Assembly: GCA_902590895.1 (NCBI GenBank)
Contig: CACIYM010000008.1
Coordinates: 1-37,042 of the forward strand
From: an uncultured Alphaproteobacteria bacterium
Lineage (GTDB): Bacteria; Pseudomonadota; Alphaproteobacteria; Methylaequorales; Methylaequoraceae
Reading direction: 5' to 3'
DNA: 37,042 nt
Below are positions 18,449-27,501 of the stretch, piece by piece (the first letter of the stretch is position 1; every line of letters begins with the position of its first letter). The notes under the pieces were generated by a model, which ran no database searches, was not told the DNA's origin, and saw only the letters and a list, made by a program, of their open reading frames with translations. The translations under genes were made by a program, and so were the position numbers.

Positions 18449-18503
18449 GTATAAATCTTAATCATTAGTAACTATATATATATATAACGAATTTTCAGAA
18501 ATA

Positions 18504-19019
18504 CTATAGATGATCTTTCAAAATTTTACTAATTTTAACTGATAAATCACCACCATCAAATAAAAACCCTTTAATTGAAGCATTTTTTGCTGCTAATAAG
18601 TCAGATCGTTTGTCCCCAATCATAAAACATTTATCTTTTACAAGATTATATTTTTTTACTGCTTCATTAATCATTAAAGGAGATGGTTTTCTTCTTGAGT
18701 TTTCAATTTTTTCTGTTGGAAGTTCTGTAGAAAAATAAAAATCATCTATTTTTACTTTATGTTCAAGTAGTTGTTCATTAATCCATGAATGAAGATCATT
18801 AACTTGTTTTTCTGTGTAGTATCCTCTTCCAACTCCTGATTGGTTGGTAATTACGATAATTAGGTAATTATGTTTCTTCAAAATTTTTAAAGCTTCTACG
18901 GCTCCCTTAATCCATTTAAAATCCTTTATACTATGGAGATAACCTGTGTCTTCGTTTATAACTCCATCTCTATCTAAAAATGCGGCTTTATTATATTTTT
19001 CAAATTTTACTTGATTCAT
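18504..19019 (-). CDS. gmhB: D-glycero-beta-D-manno-heptose-1,7-bisphosphate 7-phosphatase (HAD)
   Basis: AAFLDRDGVINEDTGYLH, IVITNQSGVGRGYYTE, RRKPSPLMINEA, MIGDKRSDLLAAKNA. Confidence 0.88.
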   Translation of the reverse strand: MNQVKFEKYNKAAFLDRDGVINEDTGYLHSIKDFKWIKGAVEALKILKKHNYLIIVITNQSGVGRGYYTEKQVNDLHSWINEQLLEHKVKIDDFYFSTELPTEKIENSRRKPSPLMINEAVKKYNLVKDKCFMIGDKRSDLLAAKNASIKGFLFDGGDLSVKISKILKDHL

Positions 19020-19068
19020 TTTTTTGTCAAATATAAATATAATGCAAATAATTCTTTAATGAAACTTT

Positions 19069-19500
19069 ATGGTCAACAAAATTAATAAAAAAGAAAATAA
19101 CTATGAACCAAGCGATAAAGAAGAGTTCATGAACCCAAAACAAGTTGAATATTTTAAAAATCTTTTACAAGCATGGAAAAATGATCTTTTACAAGAATCA
19201 TCAAATACGCTAGACCATTTGAAAGAAGAGTCATCAAATAAACCTGATAATGCAGATAGAGCTTCAATAGAGTCAGAGAGAAGTCTTGAGCTAAGAACTA
19301 GAGATAGAGAAAGAAAACTTCTCAACAAGATAAATAAAGCATTGAGAAAAATTGATGAAGGTACTTATGGTTACTGCGAAGAAACAAACAAACCCATATC
19401 TATTGCCAGACTTAAAGCTAGACCTATAGCAACATTATCTATTGAAGCTCAGGAGATGCATGAGAGATTTGAAAAGATTTATAAAGAAAAAGAATATTAA
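19069..19500 (+). CDS. dksA: DksA/TraR-family RNA polymerase-binding transcription factor (non-zinc-finger type)
   Basis: DNADRASIESERSLELRTRDRERKLLNKINKALRKIDEGTYGYCEETNKPISIARLKARPIATLSIEAQEMHE; only one of the four zinc-finger Cys retained. Confidence 0.92.
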   Translation: MVNKINKKENNYEPSDKEEFMNPKQVEYFKNLLQAWKNDLLQESSNTLDHLKEESSNKPDNADRASIESERSLELRTRDRERKLLNKINKALRKIDEGTYGYCEETNKPISIARLKARPIATLSIEAQEMHERFEKIYKEKEY

Positions 19501-19508
19501 ATTATTTG

Positions 19509-19538
19509 TTGATTTGTAATTTTACAATGATATATTAT
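19509..19538 (+). promoter_or_regulatory. Candidate recA promoter (-35 TTGATT, -10 TATATT/TATTAT)
   Basis: TTGATT (19509-19514), 16-nt spacer, TATATT (19531-19536), upstream of recA ATG 19561. Confidence 0.45.
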
Positions 19539-19541
19539 ATA

Positions 19542-19556
19542 GAACATTTATAGAAC
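19542..19556 (-). promoter_or_regulatory. Candidate LexA/SOS box GAAC-N7-GAAC (= GTTC-N7-GTTC on minus strand)
   Basis: GAAC ATTTATA GAAC, within a perfect 11-bp tandem repeat (ATAGAACATTT x2, 19539-19560) immediately before recA ATG. Matches the known alphaproteobacterial LexA direct-repeat operator. Confidence 0.65.
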
Positions 19557-19560
19557 ATTT

Positions 19561-20601
19561 ATGGACAAGCTTAAATCATTAGAAACCACCATTAGTCAAA
19601 TTGAAAGAAGTTTTGGTAAAGGCTCCGTAATGAGACTGGGCGAAAGAGAAGTTGTTGAAATAGACGCTATTTCTTCAGGTTCACTTAGCCTAGACGTTGC
19701 TCTAGGAATTGGAGGGTTACCAAAAGGTAGAATAGTTGAGATTTATGGACCTGAAAGTTCTGGAAAAACAACACTAGCATTGCATGTAATCGCTGAAGCT
19801 CAAAAGAAAAATGGGACTTGTGCATTTATAGATGCTGAACATGCGCTCGATCCAATATATGCCAAAAAATTAGGAGTCAATACTGACGATATGCTGATTT
19901 CACAACCAGATAATGGCGAACAGGCTTTGGAAATCGCTGATACATTAGTTAATTCTAATGCAATTGATGTGTTAGTTATAGATTCTGTTGCAGCTCTTGT
20001 TCCTAGAGCAGAAATTGAAGGTGATATGGGAGATTCTCATATGGGATTACACGCAAGATTAATGAGTCAGGCATTAAGAAAATTAACTGGTTCAATCTCG
20101 AGGTCACAATCCCTTGTAATTTTTATAAATCAGATAAGGCAAAAAATTGGAGTAATGTTTGGAAACCCTGAAACAACTACTGGAGGAAATGCACTTAAAT
20201 TTTATGCGTCAGTGAGGATGGATATTAGAAGAATTGGTGCAATTAAAGACAGGGATGAAGTAATAGGAAATCAAACACGAGTTAAGATTGTAAAAAATAA
20301 GTTAGCCCCACCTTTTAAAACAGTAGAATTTGATATTATGTATGGTGAAGGTATTTCTAAAACAGGAGAGATTTTAGATCTAGCAAGTAAAGATGGTATT
20401 GTAGAAAAATCCGGTGCATGGTATTCTTATAATGGCGACAGAATTGGTCAAGGTCGGGAAAACGCTAAAACTTTTCTAAAAGAGAACCCAGAAATTGCTT
20501 GTCAAATAGAAGATTCAATTAGAGCTTCAAGTCAAAAGGGGTTTGTTACTGAGGAAGAGAATCAAGATAGTGTGATAGAGGAAACTCAAACCACTGAATA
20601 A
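19561..20601 (+). CDS. recA: Recombinase RecA
   Basis: [13 protein letters not shown] Walker [65 protein letters not shown]. Confidence 0.98.
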   Translation: MDKLKSLETTISQIERSFGKGSVMRLGEREVVEIDAISSGSLSLDVALGIGGLPKGRIVEIYGPESSGKTTLALHVIAEAQKKNGTCAFIDAEHALDPIYAKKLGVNTDDMLISQPDNGEQALEIADTLVNSNAIDVLVIDSVAALVPRAEIEGDMGDSHMGLHARLMSQALRKLTGSISRSQSLVIFINQIRQKIGVMFGNPETTTGGNALKFYASVRMDIRRIGAIKDRDEVIGNQTRVKIVKNKLAPPFKTVEFDIMYGEGISKTGEILDLASKDGIVEKSGAWYSYNGDRIGQGRENAKTFLKENPEIACQIEDSIRASSQKGFVTEEENQDSVIEETQTTE

Positions 20602-20660
20602 AACTATATTGATTAATTAGTACAAACTTCATTATAATTATTCTAAATTATTAAATTAGA

Positions 20661-23300
20661 ATGCTTAAGTCAAAAGACATATCAAACGATATAAGAAGAA
20701 GTTTTACTAGTTTTTTTAAAAAAAATTCTCACGTAGAAATTGCTTCTTCTCCATTAATTCCTGACGATGATCCTTCATTACTTTTCACAAATTCTGGAAT
20801 GGTACAATTCAAAAACTTCTTTACAGGAAAAGTTATACCTAATGACAAAAACCTAGTCACAATTCAAAAGTGCATAAGAGCGGGTGGAAAACACAATGAT
20901 CTTGAAAATGTTGGGTATACACCAAGACATCACACTTTTTTTGAAATGTTAGGAAACTTTTCATTTGGTGGTTATTTTAAAGAAAAAGCAATTTCAATGG
21001 CTTGGGAATATTTGACTAAGGAGTTAGGGATAGAGAAAAATAGATTAATTATTACAATTTTTAATGAAGATGATGAGTCAGAGAGTCTATGGAAAAAAAT
21101 TACCGGTTTTGATGCAAATAAAATTATAAGAATAAGTTCAAACGATAATTTTTGGTCTATGGGCGAAACCGGTCCATGTGGTCCTTGCAGTGAAATTTTT
21201 TTTGATAATGGTGATAAATACAAAGGTGGTTTACCAGGGACTCCTGAACAAGATGGAGATAGGTATGTAGAAATATGGAACTTAGTTTTCATGCAATACG
21301 AAAAAATAGATGGAGAATTACAAAAACTTAGAACAAAATGTGTTGATACAGGAATGGGGTTGGAACGAATTACTGCATTGATTTCCGAAACTGCTGACAA
21401 TTATGATACTGATTTATTCCAATTTCTTTTCAAAGAAATAGAAGAAAAATGCAAAATCAAACAGGAAAGTAAAAATCTAGTTTCATTTAAGATAATTTCC
21501 GACCATTTGAAATCTATTTGTATGTTGATGTCAGAAGGAATAATCCCTTCAAACGAAGGAAGAGGTTATGTATTAAGAAGATTAATCAGAAGAGCATTGA
21601 TGCATGTGAATAAAATCCATTCTAGTGGTGTAGTTTTAAATGAGTTAGTCAAAGTAACAACAGAAAAATATTCGAAAATTTATTTTGAATTAAGTAAAAG
21701 AGTTTCTTTCATTGAAAAAAACTTAAAAATTGAAGAAGAAAAGTTTGTGGAAACAATAGATATAGGTTTATCTTTATTAAACAAAGAGATTAAAGGTTTA
21801 AAATCAAAAGAGTTTCCAGCTGAAATTGCGTTTAAATTGTATGATACTTATGGTTTTCCGATTGATGTAACTAAAAATATTTTATCAGAGAAAAAAATTA
21901 ATTTAGACTTTGAAAAATATGAAAAAATTGTAGTTAAAAATAAATCAAAACAAAAAAATACTTGGGTAGGAGGTCAGAGTAAAAATGAAGAAAAAGTTTT
22001 TCTTGAGTTGAACCAAAAATCAAAAGAAACCGTTTTTATCGGTTACAACAAAACTAAAACGGAAAGCAAGCTTCTACATATAATTTTAAACGGAAAAAAT
22101 GTTAACTATGTTGAAAAAAAACAAAGTGATATCATTTTGGTTTTTGATAGAACCCCTTTTTATGCTGAGGCAGGTGGTCAGGTTGGAGATTCAGGAAATA
22201 TTTTTAACCAAGAAAATGATTTAATTGGAAAAATAACCGATACAAAAAAAATTGATAATGATATTTACTTACATTTTTTAACAAATAACACAACAGAATT
22301 AGAAGTGAATCAAAGATATATGTTATCAGTCAATATAGAAAGAAGAGAAAAAATAAGAAACAATCATTCAGCAACACACCTTTTACATGCCTCTTTAAGA
22401 AACGTTCTAGGCGATCATATAAGTCAAAAAGGGTCACTAGTTAACGATGAAAAACTTCGTTTCGATTTTACTTATAATGATCAACTAACTACCGATCAAG
22501 TAAATAAAATTGAGAGTTTGGTTAACCAAACAATAAGAGCCAACATACAAAGTAGTGTAGAATTAATGCCAACGAAGAAAGCAATAAAAAGTGGTGCAAT
22601 AGCCCTTTTTGGTGAAAGATATCCTGAAAATGCAAGGGTTATTTCATTTAACAATGATGGATATAATAAATCATTGTCTTCCGTTGAGTTATGTGGAGGA
22701 ACTCATGTAGAATCAACAGGCCAGATTGGTATTTTTAAAATCGTTTCTAATCATTCTGTATCATCAGGAGTAAAAAGAATTGAAGCAATTACTGGAGAGA
22801 ATGCGGAGACCTATTTTTCAAAACAAATCCAATTATTAACCCTAATTAAAGAAAAACTAAAGGCTAACGAAAATGATATTGTTGAAAAGATTGACGCACT
22901 AAAAAAAGATCTAACTTTTTTAAAAAAAAATAAGACAAATGATGATCTAAAGTTTTCTAAAAATAAAATAATTATGTTTAAAAATTATAAATGCTATTTT
23001 GATATATTAGACATAGATCAAAAGGAACTAAAAAACTTCTCTGATTTGATTAATAAGAATCTTAAAACAAATATTGTTATTCTAGTAACTAAAAATAACA
23101 ATAAAATTTCAGTAGTAGTTTCTGTTTCTAATGAAGTTATTAAAGAATTTGATGCAATAACCATTGTAAAAAAAATAGTAGATTTTTTGGGTGGTAAAGG
23201 TGGTGGTGGAAGAAAAGATATGGCACAAGGTGGTGCTCCCCTGAGTAATAAAGTTGAAACACTTAAAGATTTTATTAAAAATTCAGTTTTAGTTTTCTAA
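20661..23300 (+). CDS. alaS: Alanyl-tRNA synthetase
   Basis: NSGMVQFKNFFTG, GETGPCGPCSEIFFD, HSATHLLHASLR, CGGTHVESTGQIG, GGKGGGGRKDMAQGGA. Confidence 0.97.
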   Translation: MLKSKDISNDIRRSFTSFFKKNSHVEIASSPLIPDDDPSLLFTNSGMVQFKNFFTGKVIPNDKNLVTIQKCIRAGGKHNDLENVGYTPRHHTFFEMLGNFSFGGYFKEKAISMAWEYLTKELGIEKNRLIITIFNEDDESESLWKKITGFDANKIIRISSNDNFWSMGETGPCGPCSEIFFDNGDKYKGGLPGTPEQDGDRYVEIWNLVFMQYEKIDGELQKLRTKCVDTGMGLERITALISETADNYDTDLFQFLFKEIEEKCKIKQESKNLVSFKIISDHLKSICMLMSEGIIPSNEGRGYVLRRLIRRALMHVNKIHSSGVVLNELVKVTTEKYSKIYFELSKRVSFIEKNLKIEEEKFVETIDIGLSLLNKEIKGLKSKEFPAEIAFKLYDTYGFPIDVTKNILSEKKINLDFEKYEKIVVKNKSKQKNTWVGGQSKNEEKVFLELNQKSKETVFIGYNKTKTESKLLHIILNGKNVNYVEKKQSDIILVFDRTPFYAEAGGQVGDSGNIFNQENDLIGKITDTKKIDNDIYLHFLTNNTTELEVNQRYMLSVNIERREKIRNNHSATHLLHASLRNVLGDHISQKGSLVNDEKLRFDFTYNDQLTTDQVNKIESLVNQTIRANIQSSVELMPTKKAIKSGAIALFGERYPENARVISFNNDGYNKSLSSVELCGGTHVESTGQIGIFKIVSNHSVSSGVKRIEAITGENAETYFSKQIQLLTLIKEKLKANENDIVEKIDALKKDLTFLKKNKTNDDLKFSKNKIIMFKNYKCYFDILDIDQKELKNFSDLINKNLKTNIVILVTKNNNKISVVVSVSNEVIKEFDAITIVKKIVDFLGGKGGGGRKDMAQGGAPLSNKVETLKDFIKNSVLVF

Positions 23301-24494
23301 TTTTTTTTTTATCGTTTCAAACAGTTGGGTAGTATTGACCCACTTTTGCTCTGGTCCTACCATTAGGGCTAAATCTTTTGTCATTTCACCATTTTCGAGC
23401 GTTTCTATACAGATATTTTCTAATTTTTTTGCAAAGTCCTCTAGTTCTTTATTTTTATCTAATTCCCCCCTATGACTGAGTGCTCTGGTCCAAGCAAATA
23501 TGGAAGCTATTGGATTTGTTGAGGTTTGCAAGCCATTTTGATGCTGTCTATAATGACTAGTGACGGTTCCATGTGCTGCTTCCGTTTCAATAATTTTACC
23601 ATCAGGGCTCTGTAGTACTGATGTCATTAAACCAAGAGAACCATATCCCTGGGCTACCAAATCTGACATCACATCACCATCGTAGTTTTTACAAGCCCAA
23701 ATAAATCCACCTGACCATTTCAACATGCATGCAACCATATCGTCAATGAGTCTATGTTGATAAGAAATATTATTTTCTTGAAATTTTTTTTTAAATTTTT
23801 TTTCATACACCTCTTCGAATATATTTTTGAATCTTTCATCATACTTTTGAAGTATGGTATTTTTAGTAGATAAAAAAATTGGAATTTTTCTATTTAATGC
23901 AAAATTAAAACAAGAATATGCAAAATCTCTAATGGACGAATCAATATTAAAATAGCTTATTCCTACTCCTGGAGAATCAAATTCGAAAATTGTTTCTTCC
24001 ACTACTTCTTTCTTATCAGCACTTTCAAATTTTAATGTCAGTTTACCATTTTTTTTTATATCAATTTCCCTTGATTTATATATGTCACCAAAAGCATGTC
24101 TCGCAATTACAACGGATTCATTCCAATGATTAACTATTTTAGGAATATTTTTAATAATTATTGGCTCTCTGAAGATTGTTCCATTTAAGATATTTCTAAT
24201 GGTACCATTTGGTGAAGGATATTTTCTTTTTAAATTATACTCAATTATTCTTTTATCATCTGGGGTAATTGTTGCACATTTAACACCTACATTATTTTTT
24301 TTTATTGCTTTTGCTGCCTCTATTGTAACTTGATCGTCTGTATTATTTCTGTTAACTATACTTAAATCAAATTCTAAAAGATTAATATCTAAAAAAGGCA
24401 AAATTAGAGATTCCTTTATTTTATCCCAAATAACGCGAGCCATTTCATCACCGTTAATATCTACAATTGGATTTTTAACTTTTATTTTTGGCAT
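23289..24494 (-). CDS. icd: NADP-dependent isocitrate dehydrogenase
   Basis: NPIVDINGDEMARVIW, VGVKCATITPDDKRI, SPNGTIRNILNGTIFREPI, RHAFGDIY, NYDGDVMSDLVAQGYGSLGLMTS, AAHGTVTSHYR. Confidence 0.95.
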   Translation of the reverse strand: MPKIKVKNPIVDINGDEMARVIWDKIKESLILPFLDINLLEFDLSIVNRNNTDDQVTIEAAKAIKKNNVGVKCATITPDDKRIIEYNLKRKYPSPNGTIRNILNGTIFREPIIIKNIPKIVNHWNESVVIARHAFGDIYKSREIDIKKNGKLTLKFESADKKEVVEETIFEFDSPGVGISYFNIDSSIRDFAYSCFNFALNRKIPIFLSTKNTILQKYDERFKNIFEEVYEKKFKKKFQENNISYQHRLIDDMVACMLKWSGGFIWACKNYDGDVMSDLVAQGYGSLGLMTSVLQSPDGKIIETEAAHGTVTSHYRQHQNGLQTSTNPIASIFAWTRALSHRGELDKNKELEDFAKKLENICIETLENGEMTKDLALMVGPEQKWVNTTQLFETIKKKLEN

Positions 24495-25032
24495 CTATTC
24501 TTTTAATTTCTTTTTTTAATTGCTCTAAATTACAAGTTTTAAGGTTATGATTTTCGTAATTGCTACTGGTAAAATGTTTTAACTTAAAATAATCAAGAAG
24601 CTCATTAAATTGTTTCCAGTAGGAAATATCATTTATTAAGAAAAGTTTTTTATTAATTTCTCTTAAAATGTTTCTATTAATAATATCAACAATTTCATCT
24701 AATGTACCTACACCCCCAGGAAAAGCAATAAAAAGGTCAGAATTTTTTTCAAAGATTTTTTTTTTGGTAATTGAATTATCTACAATTATTAACTCTGTGT
24801 AAAAATTGTAGTCTTTTGAGGAATCAATATATTTTTCTGTGTAAATTGCTTTGACTTTGACTTTGGAATGCACTTCTTTAGCTAATACTTCCATAAGACC
24901 CGAATCAGTTCCTCCAATTATTAAGGTGTGATTTTGTGTAACAAACCACCTTGAAAACTTTTTTAATAAAGTCAAAATTTTTTTATCGTTTCCTGATCTT
25001 GATCCTAAAAAAACTCCTATATTTAATGACAT
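24475..25032 (-). CDS. LOG-family protein (TIGR00730-like; cytokinin riboside phosphoribohydrolase / 'lysine decarboxylase' family)
   Basis: IGVFLGSRSG, PGGVGTLDEI (PGGxGTxxE). The ORF track begins at 25125, but the conserved N-terminus starts at MSLNIGVFLGS (ATG 25032), avoiding overlap with the divergent gene. Confidence 0.85.
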   Translation of the reverse strand: MSLNIGVFLGSRSGNDKKILTLLKKFSRWFVTQNHTLIIGGTDSGLMEVLAKEVHSKVKVKAIYTEKYIDSSKDYNFYTELIIVDNSITKKKIFEKNSDLFIAFPGGVGTLDEIVDIINRNILREINKKLFLINDISYWKQFNELLDYFKLKHFTSSNYENHNLKTCNLEQLKKEIKRIDAKNKS

Positions 25033-25090
25033 AAAATTTGTATGGTGATATTTATAAATTGAATATATTATTAAATTAGAGAATATCACA

Positions 25091-26050
25091 ATGAAAAAAG
25101 AAATATTATTACTTTCATCTCTCATTAGTTTGGCTGTAGTTTTTTACTTAGGTATACCAAATAAAAATATTACGGAAAAAAATGAAAGTATAGTTGATAA
25201 AAAATCAGTTTTTATTTCTTCTCCACCAAATGAAAGTATAAATGAAGATGTTCCTTTGAAATTTGATATTGTAAGATTAGATCCAGGTGGTGACTTGATT
25301 ATAGCAGGTAAAACTAAACCAAATATTATTGTAGATATTTATGATGGAAATCTAAAGCTTTCTTCAGTTACTTCAGATTCTCATGGAGATTGGGTGTGGA
25401 TGAGTGAAAAACAAATAGATAGTGGATTAAAAAGGTTTAAATTAAAACATTTAAATTCTAAAGGAGAAGTTATTAATTCAGATGAAAACATAATTATTTT
25501 TTTTGAAAAAGATAAAAAAGAAAAACAAAAAGTTGTCAAGGTTAAAAATAAAGGAAAAACTGGAATTGAGATACTCAATAATAATCAAGAGATTAGAGGA
25601 TTAGCATTAGACTCAGTAGAACACTTCGATAATCATAAATTAAGACTTAAGGGGAGATCCATACCAAACGCTGAAATTGAAATCTTTCTATCAAAAAAAC
25701 TAATAGGCAAATCTTTTACAGATTTAAAAGGGAATTGGGAGTTTAGTATAAATGAAATAGCTTTTGATACTTACAATTTAGAGGTAAAATCTATTTTCGA
25801 AAATAATATTATATCATTAAAAACTGAAATTCTTAATGGTAAAGTTAATACAAAACTTTTTTATGAAAAAGAAATTATTGTTGAAGACGGTAATAGTCTT
25901 TGGAGAATTGCAAGAAAGACATTAGGTGGTGGAATTCTATATGCAGAAATTTATAAAAATAACAAAAAAATAATTAGTGATCCAGATCTTATTTTTCCTG
26001 GTCAAGTTTTTAAAATTCCTAACCTGAAACGTGCTTCTTTTTATGAATAA
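25091..26050 (+). CDS. Membrane-anchored/secreted protein with Ig-like modules and a C-terminal LysM domain
   Basis: N-terminal hydrophobic segment (ILLLSSLISLAVVFYLGI); repeated 'PNxxVxIYDG..SDSHGDWVW' / 'PNAEIEIFLS..TDLKGNWEF' modules; C-terminal IIVEDGNSLWRIARKTLGGGILYAEIYKNNKKIISDPDLIFPGQVFKIP (LysM). Confidence 0.8.
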   Translation: MKKEILLLSSLISLAVVFYLGIPNKNITEKNESIVDKKSVFISSPPNESINEDVPLKFDIVRLDPGGDLIIAGKTKPNIIVDIYDGNLKLSSVTSDSHGDWVWMSEKQIDSGLKRFKLKHLNSKGEVINSDENIIIFFEKDKKEKQKVVKVKNKGKTGIEILNNNQEIRGLALDSVEHFDNHKLRLKGRSIPNAEIEIFLSKKLIGKSFTDLKGNWEFSINEIAFDTYNLEVKSIFENNIISLKTEILNGKVNTKLFYEKEIIVEDGNSLWRIARKTLGGGILYAEIYKNNKKIISDPDLIFPGQVFKIPNLKRASFYE

Positions 26051-26771
26051 AAATAACGATCTAATTACAAAAATAAAATCGCTTCTGAGTTCTTCAGAGC
26101 AACTAAAAAAATTTTTTCCTTCTATAAACTCTGAAGGTTATCCATTTATAGCTCTGTTTTTTTTCATAGCACTTTTGTTTTCTTTAGTTTCCGATTTTTT
26201 AGGTTGGATTGGTTTTTTACTTTCGCTATGGTGTGTATATTTTTTTAGAGATCCAAATAGGTTTACTCCTGACACTGATAATACTGTTATATCTCCAGCT
26301 GATGGCAAAGTGGTTAAAGTAGATTCAGCTAAAAGCCCTGAAATTTTGAAAGATAAACAACGTATATCAATGACAAAAATTTCTGTTTTTATGAATGTTT
26401 TTAATGTGCACGTTAATAGAGTACCAGTATCAGGAAAAGTTGTATGGTTAAAATATATTCCAGGAACATTTATTAATGCATCACTTGACAAATCTAGTGA
26501 GAACAACGAAAGAATGATTGCAAAAATTGAAGTAGAAAAAAATGTGTTTGTATACGTAGTACAAATTGCCGGTTTGATAGCTCGAAGAATTAAATGTGAT
26601 TTAACTGAAAATCAAACAGTTAAGGTTGGTGAAAGATATGGTATAATTAGATTTGGGAGTAGGTTAGATGTTTATATCCCGACAAATTTTAATGTTAAAG
26701 TTAAAGAAGGTCAGTTGGCTATTTCTGGTGAAACCATATTGGCTGACTTTGTGTCTTCCAATTCAAAATAA
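26043..26771 (+). CDS. psd: Phosphatidylserine decarboxylase proenzyme
   Basis: FFRDPNRFTPDTDNTVISPADGKVV, FMNVFNVHVNRVPVSG, IKCDLTENQTVKVGERYGIIRFGSRLDVYIP (GS processing site). ORF track start 26031 is TTG; ATG at 26043 is likely. Confidence 0.9.
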   Translation: MNKNNDLITKIKSLLSSSEQLKKFFPSINSEGYPFIALFFFIALLFSLVSDFLGWIGFLLSLWCVYFFRDPNRFTPDTDNTVISPADGKVVKVDSAKSPEILKDKQRISMTKISVFMNVFNVHVNRVPVSGKVVWLKYIPGTFINASLDKSSENNERMIAKIEVEKNVFVYVVQIAGLIARRIKCDLTENQTVKVGERYGIIRFGSRLDVYIPTNFNVKVKEGQLAISGETILADFVSSNSK

Positions 26772-26787
26772 AAGATTTTTTTATTAA

Positions 26788-27501
26788 ATGAAAAAATTAT
26801 CACTCAGAAGTCTTATTCCTAATTTATTTACTTTTTTTTCCTTAGCATTAGGCTTAACGGCACTAAAGTTTGCGATAGAAAATAAATGGCAGGTATCAGT
26901 TTCACTTGTAGTTTTTGCCTCATTTTTGGATAATATTGATGGAAAAATTGCCAGACTACTCAAATCAAATTCAAATTTCGGTGTTGAACTTGATTCTCTA
27001 TCTGATTTGATTAGTTTTGGCGTTACACCCGCAATAATAGTTTATCTTTGGTCGAAATCGTTGATGATTGAAGGTGTATGGGCAATGGTGATCTTTTATG
27101 CTATATGTTCTTCTTCAAGACTAGCGAAATTCAATGTGACTAGTCATGAAAACAAATCGGCAATAAATATTAAATACTTCTCTGGAATTTCAACACCTGC
27201 TGCAGCTGGTCTAACACTGTTACCGATGATGTTGAATTTTAGGTTTAATGTAGAATTTTTTTTAAATGAATATTTCATCAAGTTTTATTTACTTATTCCT
27301 TCAATATTAATGATATCCAATATTCCTACCTTTTCACTAAAAGGAATTAAATTTGAAAAGAAACTTATCCCTTTAATAATTATTTTATTAGCAAGTTTTT
27401 TATCTCTACTTATAACTGACTTTTGGTTAGCAATGATAATTCTTATCAGTGTTTATTTTTTAAGTATCCCTCTAGCTTTTTATGATTTTAAAAAGTCTTA
27501 A
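26788..27501 (+). CDS. pssA: CDP-diacylglycerol--serine O-phosphatidyltransferase
   Basis: SLIPNLFTFFSLALGLTAL, SFLDNIDGKIARLLKSNSNFGVELDSLSDLISFGVTPA (CDP-alcohol phosphatidyltransferase signature). Confidence 0.92.
   Translation: MKKLSLRSLIPNLFTFFSLALGLTALKFAIENKWQVSVSLVVFASFLDNIDGKIARLLKSNSNFGVELDSLSDLISFGVTPAIIVYLWSKSLMIEGVWAMVIFYAICSSSRLAKFNVTSHENKSAINIKYFSGISTPAAAGLTLLPMMLNFRFNVEFFLNEYFIKFYLLIPSILMISNIPTFSLKGIKFEKKLIPLIIILLASFLSLLITDFWLAMIILISVYFLSIPLAFYDFKKS

Noticed and set aside
18464-18490. ATATATATATATAT tract between the FDH operon and gmhB
   Set aside because: Simple AT repeat expected in an AT-rich intergenic region; may be part of a promoter but no specific element is supportable.
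20972-21400. 142-aa minus-strand ORF inside alaS
   Set aside because: Antisense shadow ORF of the conserved alaS catalytic domain; no recognisable motif or RBS.
26138-26506. 122-aa minus-strand ORF opposite psd
   Set aside because: Antisense to a strongly conserved psd coding region; likely spurious.
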